Assembly: GCA_050744865.1 (NCBI GenBank)
Contig: JBOGHW010000073.1
Coordinates: 1-64,000 of the forward strand
DNA length: 64,000 bases
From: JAKACA01 sp050744865
GTDB lineage: Bacteria > Actinomycetota > Acidimicrobiia > Acidimicrobiales > Bog-793
Direction of reading: 5' to 3'
Position numbers and translations under genes: made by a program. Below are positions 16,294 through 23,157 of this stretch, piece by piece. The notes under the pieces are model-generated. The model worked only from the letters and a program-made list of their open reading frames with translations, ran no database searches and was not told where the DNA came from. The number at the start of each line of letters is the position of its first letter. Position 1 is the stretch's first letter.

Positions 16294-18047
16294 GTGCTGG
16301 CCTCCGCTCGCACCTGCTCGTCTCCCTCGGCAGACGGTTGGTCGTCCTCGACACCGCGCGTGACGGCCGCCGAGTACGCGTTCTCTGTGGCGAGCAGGTG
16401 CCGGTGGGAACCGGTGGCAAGCACGCGCTCATCGAGAACGAGCACTTCGTCCGCGCGGTCGAGTAGTAGCGGGCTCGTCGTGACAACGACAGTTGTCCTG
16501 CCACTTCGCATCGACCGGATGCGATCGGCGATGGCGGCCTCGGTGTGGGCGTCGACGGCGCTTGTAGGGTCGTCGAGCAGAAGCACCTCGGGATCGGCAG
16601 CCAAGGCGCGCGCCAGGCCAAGGCGTTGGCGCTGCCCGCCGGAGAGGGTGCGCCACCGCTCCGGGAGGACTGTGTCGAGGCCGTCGGGCAAGCCGTCGAT
16701 GACCTCGCTCAGTGTCACGGCTTCGATGATCTCGCGCTCGGCGGCGGCGGCACCGAAGACGTCGCCCAGTCGCTCGGCCAACTGGACGGAGGACCGCTCG
16801 AGCAGGATGACGCGGCGACGCAAGCTGGCGAGGTCGAACTCGTTGATTGCAGTCCCGCCGATCGTCACGGGCTCGGCCCCATCGGTGAAGCGCGCCAGGC
16901 GGTCGAGGAGTGCCGACCCTTCCTCCGGAGTAGCGGGCGCGATTGCCGTCATGCAACCGGGCTCGATACGCACCCCGGTCTGCGGGTCGAAGAGGGTGCC
17001 GAGCGGTGCCTCATGCGTCTCGTTGGCCAACCCGGCTGGCCTGGCCGGAGAGGCGACTGTGCGCTCGATCGACAGCACGCCCACCACCCGGCGGGCCGCC
17101 ACCAGGGCGGCGGTCCACTTCGAGGCGGCCTCCACGAACGTCTGCATCGGCAGCAGCAGGAAAGCGGCAGAGGCGTAGAACGCCACAAGCTCCCCCGGTG
17201 AGATCGTGCTGTGCACGGCCAAGCGGGCCCCGAAGAAGGTGACGGCGACGACGAGGGCGCCGGGGAGCAGGACCTGGCTGCCGTCGAGGTAGGACTGGAC
17301 GATGGCAGTGCCGATAGACGCGTCCGCGACCTTGTCGGAGGCACCGGCGAAGCGCCTGGCGAACACCCGCTCGCCGCCGAGGCCACGCAGCACCCTCAAG
17401 CCGATGACCGTGTCCGAAGCGAGCGAGCTGGCCTCGGCTCGAGAGTCGCGCTCGGCTGTCTGGCGGCGCTCGAGTGGGCGCAGGAGGGGCGCGACGACGG
17501 CCACCGACACAGGCACGCCGAGCACGACGATGGCCCCGAGAGGGGGCGAGACCACCAGCAGGACGACAGCGACAGCGGCGTAGGACACGACCGCTCCTGC
17601 CGTGCGGGCCGAGCAGTCAAGCGCGTCTCCGATCCTCTCGATGTCGGAGGCCCCGAGGCTGGCAATCTCGCCGGAGGCCACGCCCTCGGCCAGGTCAGCG
17701 CCTAGGTCGCAGGAGTGGCGGCCGATGAGCCGCTCAAGCCGGGACGCCACGACCATGTAGTTCATGACGGCTCGGCGATGGCGCAGGATCCCGGCGGCGG
17801 CCTGCACGATACCGAGCGCGAGCAAGACGACGGCCCAGCCGAGCACTTGGTGGTTGTCGTCCCTGACGAGCGCCCCGAGGGCAGCACCCAACGCCAGGGG
17901 GATGGCTGCTTGGGCCGTCATCCAGACCACACCGAAACAAGCGCCCGAAGCGATAAGCCCCCTCTGCATACGCGCCAGCCACCTGAGGAATCGGGCAGCG
18001 GACCGAAGATCGGGCGCGCCGGGTTCGCGGTAGAGCAGCTCAAACAT
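16290..18047 (-). CDS. ABC exporter half, TMD-NBD, with destroyed Walker A
   Basis: A 585-residue partner of the following gene. Six transmembrane helices are followed by an NBD that keeps a perfect signature (TLSGGQRQRLGLARAL) but has lost the rest. The Walker A site reads GCMTAIAPATPEEGSALLDR with no GxxGxGK, the Q-loop Gln is replaced (VILLERSS), Walker B ends in LLLDDPTSAVD with Asp for Glu, and the H-loop His is gone (VVVTTSPLLL). These losses mirror the single loss in the partner, so the dimer keeps exactly one composite ATPase site. The first gene of the pair; TATCGT lies 10 nt before its ATG. Confidence 0.93.
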   Translation of the reverse strand: MFELLYREPGAPDLRSAARFLRWLARMQRGLIASGACFGVVWMTAQAAIPLALGAALGALVRDDNHQVLGWAVVLLALGIVQAAAGILRHRRAVMNYMVVASRLERLIGRHSCDLGADLAEGVASGEIASLGASDIERIGDALDCSARTAGAVVSYAAVAVVLLVVSPPLGAIVVLGVPVSVAVVAPLLRPLERRQTAERDSRAEASSLASDTVIGLRVLRGLGGERVFARRFAGASDKVADASIGTAIVQSYLDGSQVLLPGALVVAVTFFGARLAVHSTISPGELVAFYASAAFLLLPMQTFVEAASKWTAALVAARRVVGVLSIERTVASPARPAGLANETHEAPLGTLFDPQTGVRIEPGCMTAIAPATPEEGSALLDRLARFTDGAEPVTIGGTAINEFDLASLRRRVILLERSSVQLAERLGDVFGAAAAEREIIEAVTLSEVIDGLPDGLDTVLPERWRTLSGGQRQRLGLARALAADPEVLLLDDPTSAVDAHTEAAIADRIRSMRSGRTTVVVTTSPLLLDRADEVLVLDERVLATGSHRHLLATENAYSAAVTRGVEDDQPSAEGDEQVRAEAST

Positions 18048-18206
18048 GAGCCGACCAACGATAACGGCGCTTAGCGGGTCACCGACGCGTAGCTAGGCCG
18101 GGCGCGCGCCGCCGCACGTAGTGCGGCCGGTCGCAACATTCACAGCACGGCAGACCTCGGCCATCCTCGCCGACGCCGAGCCGCCACTGCCGCTGGCGTC
18201 GACGAC
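18048..18206. other. Intergenic region, no gene seen
   Basis: 159 bp between the exporter promoter side and the end of the secreted repeat protein. The exporter -10 candidate lies at its left edge. No RNA gene or clear hairpin with a T-run was found. Confidence 0.4.
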
Positions 18207-19508
18207 CTACTGGAAGCTGGCGGCCGAGGTCCCTGAACCGCTGGCGGGTGAACCGGAACGCGGTCCGCCTCCCCAGGAACCTCCAAGCCCGCCGGGGAAC
18301 CCGAAGCCCCCCGGGCCTGGCCGGCTACCCTGCTTGTTCGGGCTGCTCGCCGGCATCACGCCGACTGTGCGGGCGCCGATCGTGGACGAGCCAGAAGCTC
18401 TCGTGCCGGCGGCACCGGCAAAGTCGCCGACGCACACCTCTGCGAACGATGCCGACTTCGCCCCGGGAGCAACGAAGGTGGTTGAGCCTGTCACGTCGAC
18501 GGTCATCTGCTCCCCGCTGCGGGTCTTGAGCGTGAAACTGCCTGACGAGCCGGCGGTTCCACACGTGCCGGACTTGCTAGAGCCGTTGACGTCGCTCACC
18601 TGCCCTATCGCGGCCGGCTCCTGGCCGGCCTTGGCGGCCGGCAGAACCCCGACGACAGTGGCTTGGACCGTCGACGAGCTGCTTGAGCTGGAGCTGGAGC
18701 TGCCGGCAACGCCGACCATCCCGCCGACACACACGTCGGCGAACGACGACGAGGAGTCGGCCGGAGCAAAGAACGTCGTCGACGTCGACACGTCGACCGT
18801 GGCGGTCGAGCCGCCGGGCTCCTTCACAGTGAACCTCCCGGCCTTGCCGGCTACTCCGCAGGCCGTGGAGTCAGTCGACCCGTTGACTGAAGCCACCACG
18901 CCTACAGCTCCGGCTTTCGGGCTGCCTCCCGGCCAGCCGTGACCCGATTTGCCGCCGGGGCCACCTGGTTCCCCGGACCGACCAGATGACAGGATCATCA
19001 CCGTGGTGGCAGTGACGCTGGCCGAGCTGACCTTGCCGCCTACAGCGACCGTACGACCGACACAGACTTGAGCGACGGATGCCTTCGGCGAGCCGGGCTC
19101 GGTATACGACGTGGAGCTGCTGACGTCGACTGTGACGGTCGACCCGTTGCGAGCCTTCAGGGTGAAGGTACCCGTGGTTCCGGTGGATCCACACGTCCCC
19201 GACTTGGAAGAGCCGCCGACGGAGACAACCTGCCCGAAGGAGCCCGGCCCGTGGTGTGCCGAGCCACCCGGCCCTCCCCGGTGCCAGGAGCCGGCCTTGG
19301 AGGTGCTCGTCGGAGATGTCACGTGGGCGGGCTGCGCACCGCTCTCGGTCGCACTGGCCACGCCGAAGCCACCAGCGGCCAGTCCGGCCGCCAGAGACAG
19401 TCCGCCGCCGACCCGCGCCAGCCTGCTCGTCCAGAAACCCTCGTGCGTGAGCGACACACCGACCTCGCCATCGTCTGCCCCGGACGATGCTTGGGTCCGG
19501 GTGCCCAC
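18207..19508 (-). CDS. Secreted protein with three DUF5666-like repeats
   Basis: A 433-residue protein. A hydrophobic stretch at about residues 30-52 (LARVGGGLSLAAGLAAGGFG) is a signal or anchor. Three repeats of about 60 residues follow, each with G..V..VNGS, a Cys in a SGTCG/STACG context, FTLK....G..VTVDVS.ST and a second Cys in VCVG. The paired cysteines (one pair per repeat) suggest a disulfide in each domain. The repeats resemble DUF5666, a small beta-rich domain of unknown function. Linkers and tail are Gly/Ser/Pro-rich, including a run of ten serines. No partner is obvious. The GTG start is uncertain. Confidence 0.75.
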   Translation of the reverse strand: MGTRTQASSGADDGEVGVSLTHEGFWTSRLARVGGGLSLAAGLAAGGFGVASATESGAQPAHVTSPTSTSKAGSWHRGGPGGSAHHGPGSFGQVVSVGGSSKSGTCGSTGTTGTFTLKARNGSTVTVDVSSSTSYTEPGSPKASVAQVCVGRTVAVGGKVSSASVTATTVMILSSGRSGEPGGPGGKSGHGWPGGSPKAGAVGVVASVNGSTDSTACGVAGKAGRFTVKEPGGSTATVDVSTSTTFFAPADSSSSFADVCVGGMVGVAGSSSSSSSSSSTVQATVVGVLPAAKAGQEPAAIGQVSDVNGSSKSGTCGTAGSSGSFTLKTRSGEQMTVDVTGSTTFVAPGAKSASFAEVCVGDFAGAAGTRASGSSTIGARTVGVMPASSPNKQGSRPGPGGFGFPGGLGGSWGGGPRSGSPASGSGTSAASFQ

Positions 19509-19660
19509 CTCAGATTACTTGTGGAGCTGCCGCCCTGCAGAGCGGGACACGGCGCCACTTGTCGCTGAGCCCTTCTGTTGTCGATGAGTCCTGCAGTTTT
19601 GTTGCTGAGGCTTTCCGGCCACCGGCTCGGGCGACGGGCCTGTGCTGAAGGCCCTGGCCG

Positions 19661-20875
19661 TCAGCGAATGTGGACCCCCGAGACGGCGCGGGCGACGATG
19701 AGCCTTTGGATCTCCGAGGTGCCCTCGAAGATCGTGTAGATCTTCGAGTCGCGGTGCCATTGCTCGACGGGGTGGTCCCGCACGTAGCCGTAACCGCCCA
19801 TGATCTGGATGGCCTGCTCGGTGACCCATACGGCGGTCTCGCCGGCGAAGACCTTGGACATCGAGCCTTCTCCCGCCAGGTAAGGCTTGCCGTTCATGCC
19901 CATCCAGGCGGCTCTCTGGTAGAGCAGGCGAGAGGCGTCGATCCTGGTCTTCATGTCGGCGATCTTGAAGGCGATCGCCTGGTGCTCGATAATGGCCTGG
20001 CCGAAGGTCTTGCGGTCCTTGGCATAGTCGAGGGCGTACTCGTAGGCCGCCCGAGCAATACCTACGGCCTGGGCGGCCACCGTCGGGCGGCTTGCCTCGA
20101 ACGTCGCCATCGCAGCCTGGCCTTTCGAGCTCTGGCCGCTCCGCGCCAGCGCCAGACGCTCGTCGAGCCTCTCCTTGCCACCGAGCAGGCAGGTGCCGGG
20201 CACTTTGACGTCCTCGAGCACCACCTCAGCAGTGTGGGACGCGCGGATGCCCATCTTCTTGAACTTCTGGCCCTGCGACAGCCCGGCGGTCTTGGGCGGC
20301 ACGACGAACGAGGCCTGCCCGCGTGACCCGAGGCTGGGGTCGACGCTGGCGACGACGACGTGGACGTCGGCGATGCCGCCGTTGGTGATCCACGTCTTGA
20401 CTCCGTTGAGAGTCCACGTGTCCGTCGCCTCGTCGTAGACAGCCCTGGTCTTCAGCTTGGACACGTCCGAGCCGGCGTCGGCTTCTGAGACGCAGAAGGC
20501 CGCCAACTTGATGTCGTCAGGGCTGCCGAAACATTGCGGTGCCCACTCCCCGATCTGCTCGGGCGTCCCGTTGGCGAAGATGCCCGCCAGACCGAGGGAA
20601 GACCCGAAGATCGCCAGGGCAATGCCTCCGTCTCCCCAGGCCATCTCCTCGTTGACAGCAGGCAGGAGCTGGCCCGTCTCGTCGCCGAAGCAGTTGGCCA
20701 CGAAATCGAATGAGTAGATACCCGCCTTGGCAGCTTCCTCGATGATGGGCCACGGCGTCTCTTCGCGCTCGTCCCACTCGTGCCCGGCGGGCCGGATCAC
20801 GTTCTCGGCGAACTCGTGAACCCATTTGATGACCTGCTGCTGGTCTTGGTTCAGGGAGAGTGAAAATTCACCCAT
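19661..20875 (-). CDS. Acyl-CoA dehydrogenase
   Basis: A 404-residue flavoenzyme of fatty-acid or related acyl-CoA oxidation. Motifs seen are AFCVSEADAGSD, the FAD-contacting WITNGG, IMGGYGYVRDHP and the C-terminal YTIFEGTSEIQRLIVAR, where the Glu of FEGT sits at the catalytic-base position of medium/short-chain enzymes. A GAGGTG sequence stands about 6 nt before the ATG. The length is a little above the usual 380. The substrate cannot be assigned. It lies alone between a secreted repeat protein and a cold-shock gene. Confidence 0.95.
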   Translation of the reverse strand: MGEFSLSLNQDQQQVIKWVHEFAENVIRPAGHEWDEREETPWPIIEEAAKAGIYSFDFVANCFGDETGQLLPAVNEEMAWGDGGIALAIFGSSLGLAGIFANGTPEQIGEWAPQCFGSPDDIKLAAFCVSEADAGSDVSKLKTRAVYDEATDTWTLNGVKTWITNGGIADVHVVVASVDPSLGSRGQASFVVPPKTAGLSQGQKFKKMGIRASHTAEVVLEDVKVPGTCLLGGKERLDERLALARSGQSSKGQAAMATFEASRPTVAAQAVGIARAAYEYALDYAKDRKTFGQAIIEHQAIAFKIADMKTRIDASRLLYQRAAWMGMNGKPYLAGEGSMSKVFAGETAVWVTEQAIQIMGGYGYVRDHPVEQWHRDSKIYTIFEGTSEIQRLIVARAVSGVHIR

Positions 20876-21150
20876 CGTCGCACCTCGTCTCCCTCAGCCC
20901 CCCTCGACATTGGACTGGCCGGGCCTCACTCCTCGGCCGGATGCTTGCCTTGGTGAGGAGACGCTTAAACCCTCAGCTTGTTCTGGCAAGCCGCCAGCGG
21001 AACTGACTACCCGGTAAGCTACGCTACCGATAGTAGCATCACGCTGCGGGATGCCCGCACCGCCGTTGCGAACGGCGGGCCTATGAGGTTACGAACTTTC
21101 GGGTTGGCCTGCCCGACCGCGATGCCGCAGCGGCGCGCAAGGCGACTCGG
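20876..21150. other. Intergenic region: acyl-CoA dehydrogenase promoter side and csp 3' side
   Basis: 275 bp without a convincing gene. It contains an imperfect dyad with GCTAC and GTAGC arms near 21018-21037 (a possible operator for the dehydrogenase), and a stable hairpin at 21060-21078 described separately. Confidence 0.4.
21060..21078 (-). terminator. Hairpin downstream of the cold-shock gene
   Basis: CCGCCGTT (21060-21067) and AACGGCGG (21071-21078) form a perfect 8-bp stem with a 3-nt loop about 70 bp after the csp stop codon. No T-run follows, so it is either a weak terminator or a 3' stabilising structure. Confidence 0.4.
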
Positions 21151-21357
21151 CTAGCTGCCTGGAGCTCGTACGTTGGCCGCTTGCAGGCCCTTTTGACCCT
21201 CCTGAACGTCAAACTCGACTTCCTGGCCCTCGGTGAGGGTGCGGTAGCCGGACATTTGGATCGAGGTGTGGTGGACGAAGACGTCCGCACCGTCCGATTG
21301 GGAGATGAAGCCGTAGCCCTTCTCCGCGTTAAACCATTTGACAACTCCGGTCGCCAC
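21151..21357 (-). CDS. Cold-shock domain protein (CspA family)
   Basis: A 68-residue OB-fold RNA chaperone. RNP1 is KGYGFI (FNAEKGYGFISQ) and RNP2 is VFVHH, both intact, and the length is typical of single-domain Csp proteins (65-70). It binds single-stranded RNA or DNA and melts structure in the cytoplasm. The GTG start is preceded by AAGGGGG at about 9 nt, so unlike several neighbours it is a leadered gene. Roughly 100 bp of upstream sequence could carry a 5' leader. Confidence 0.95.
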   Translation of the reverse strand: MATGVVKWFNAEKGYGFISQSDGADVFVHHTSIQMSGYRTLTEGQEVEFDVQEGQKGLQAANVRAPGS

Positions 21358-21458
21358 GGTGGCGATCCCCCTTGCACTCGTGATCTACATGTGAGCATCG
21401 CTCCGCGATCACGATCCACCGCCGAAGACCGGGTCGTTCCCGGCTTGGCCGGCTTTCC

Positions 21459-21710
21459 CTACGTCCTTGGCGCCGGATCGGAACCGACGGCCATATTGCT
21501 CTCGGGGGAGGCTAGCAAGCGCTGCAGTCTGGCGCCACTGAGAATTGGCGCAGCCACCAGCGACAAGTGGACGCGGCAAACGGAGGCAGCGAGCCGAAGG
21601 AGCGAGAGGAGCGAAAGGTCGACGAAGACGCCCGCCCGATCGTCGGCGAGACCGCCTGCCGGATCGTCGGCAAGGTCGCCCGCCGGAACGGCCGACCCCG
21701 CTCGGCTCAT
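21459..21710 (-). CDS. Doubtful small ORF coupled to cysS
   Basis: An 83-codon frame whose ATG overlaps the cysS stop (ATGA). It contains a repeated GDLADDPAGGLADDRAG segment and no recognisable domain. The coupling is the only support; the frame may be chance. The remaining part of the 350-bp cysS-csp gap (21358-21458) holds only the csp 5' leader and promoter side. Confidence 0.22.
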   Translation of the reverse strand: MSRAGSAVPAGDLADDPAGGLADDRAGVFVDLSLLSLLRLAASVCRVHLSLVAAPILSGARLQRLLASPESNMAVGSDPAPRT

Positions 21711-23137
21711 CCGATAACGCGCGTTCCCGACGGCATGTCCTCGACGCGGTAGCCCAGCGCGACGATCTCGTCGCGCAACCGGTCGGCCGCCGCATAATCG
21801 CGGTTGGCGCGGGCCAGGTCGCGGTGGCGTGCCAGGTCGAGCGCTTCTGAGCTGACCTCGCGGTCGGTGCCGGGCAGGAGGCCGACCGCAGCGAAGCAGT
21901 CGAGCACAGCCTCGCCGACGGCAAGGGCAAGCTGTGTGTCGCCTGCGTCGAACGCTGAGTTGGCCGCCCGGAGGCCGTCAAATGCGACAGCTATCGCCTC
22001 AGGAGTAGACAGGTCGTCGTCCATGTGTCGGCGGAAGCTGGTCACGATCTCGCCAGCCTTGGTTTGGCTCTCTCCGCCGGGATGCGGCGCGACGGAACCG
22101 CTCGAGACCTGGCGGCCCTCACCTGGCTGTCCGGTCAGCTGGCCGCCGGCCCGGCCTGCCTCACCGAGGCGCCGGGCCAGGGCGTCGAGCCCGCGCAGAG
22201 CTCGATTTGAAGCCTCGATCGTCTCGGGACGGAGCTCCATCTGTGCGCGGTAGTGCGCTTGCAGGACGCTGAGCCTGTAGGAACGGGGATCGTTCTCGGC
22301 CAGCAGGCCTTTCAGATCCGTGACGTTGCCGAGCGACTTCGACATCTTCTCGCCGCCGAACACGAGCATGCCGTTGTGCATCCAGTGCTGCGCGAAAGGC
22401 CGCTCGAGCACCACGGCCTGGGCCCGTTCGTTCTCGTGGTGCGGGAACTTCAAGTCCTCCCCGCCTCCGTGCAAAGAGAAACCCTCGCCCAACACGTCCA
22501 GCGCCATCACCACACACTCGGTGTGCCAACCCGGCCGGCCGGCGCCGAAGGGAGCCTCCCACTGCGGCTCACCGGGCTTGGCTTTTTTCCAGAGGGCGAA
22601 GTCGAAGGGGGAACGTTTCTCTTCGTTGACATCGACGCGAGCGCCGGCGCGCAAGGAGTCGAGCGGCTGCTGGGCCAAAAGGCCATAGCCCTCGACTTGT
22701 CTTACCTCGAGATAAACACCGTCAGAGGTCTCGTACGCCACCCCTCGGCTCATCAGCTCCGAGACAAGGCTCACCATGTCGCTCACGTAGGCGGTGGCGT
22801 GAGTGACAGTTGTCGGCTTCAGCACGCCGAGCCCGTCCATCGCCGACCACCAGTCGGCTTCGAACTCCGCGGCGACGTCCGCCTGCGTGCGGCCGTGGCG
22901 CTTGGCAACGTCGATGATCTTGTCGTCGATGTCCGTCACGTTCGACACGTGATCCACGACTACGCCCGTCGACTCCAGGTAACGTCGCAGGATGTCGTAG
23001 ACGAGCGTGAAACGGCCGTGGCCGATGTGGGGCGGCCCGTAAACGGTCGGCCCACAGACATACAGACCCACTCTCTTGTCGGCGGCGCCGTTGAGCGGCG
23101 CCCGCGATGCCGTAGCTGTGTCGTACAGGTGCAGCAC
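21707..23137 (-). CDS. cysS: Cysteine--tRNA ligase
   Basis: A 476-residue class I synthetase. The HIGH motif is PHIGHGR (about residues 36-42), KMSKS is in GGEKMSKSLGN, and the zinc ligands are Cys in YVCGPTVY and WHTECVVM with the HHENE segment. The C-terminal DALR-like helical domain is present. The full length and the KMSKS loop favour CysS; its paralogue MshC (mycothiol ligase) is shorter, so MshC is unlikely. A linker near residue 350 is Gly-rich. The GTG start lies 6 nt after TACCGT, a leaderless promoter, and is 20 bp from the divergent valS. Confidence 0.96.
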   Translation of the reverse strand: MLHLYDTATASRAPLNGAADKRVGLYVCGPTVYGPPHIGHGRFTLVYDILRRYLESTGVVVDHVSNVTDIDDKIIDVAKRHGRTQADVAAEFEADWWSAMDGLGVLKPTTVTHATAYVSDMVSLVSELMSRGVAYETSDGVYLEVRQVEGYGLLAQQPLDSLRAGARVDVNEEKRSPFDFALWKKAKPGEPQWEAPFGAGRPGWHTECVVMALDVLGEGFSLHGGGEDLKFPHHENERAQAVVLERPFAQHWMHNGMLVFGGEKMSKSLGNVTDLKGLLAENDPRSYRLSVLQAHYRAQMELRPETIEASNRALRGLDALARRLGEAGRAGGQLTGQPGEGRQVSSGSVAPHPGGESQTKAGEIVTSFRRHMDDDLSTPEAIAVAFDGLRAANSAFDAGDTQLALAVGEAVLDCFAAVGLLPGTDREVSSEALDLARHRDLARANRDYAAADRLRDEIVALGYRVEDMPSGTRVIG

Positions 23138-23157
23138 GCAAGTACGGTACTAGGCCT
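23138..23157. promoter_or_regulatory. Overlapping divergent -10 elements of cysS and valS
   Basis: The minus-strand TACCGT (23144-23149) is 6 nt from the cysS GTG. The plus-strand TACGGT (23143-23148) is 9 nt from the valS ATG, and TACTAG (23148-23153) is a nearer alternative. The hexamers overlap by 5 bp, so the two synthetase promoters must compete. Confidence 0.6.

Noticed and set aside
18121..18942. A 273-codon plus-strand frame opposite the secreted repeat protein
   Set aside because: Pro/Thr-rich repeats are only the complement of the Gly/Ser repeats; no start signal.
21707..23137. MshC (mycothiol ligase) instead of cysS
   Set aside because: The length and complete DALR-side C-terminus fit CysS; MshC is shorter.
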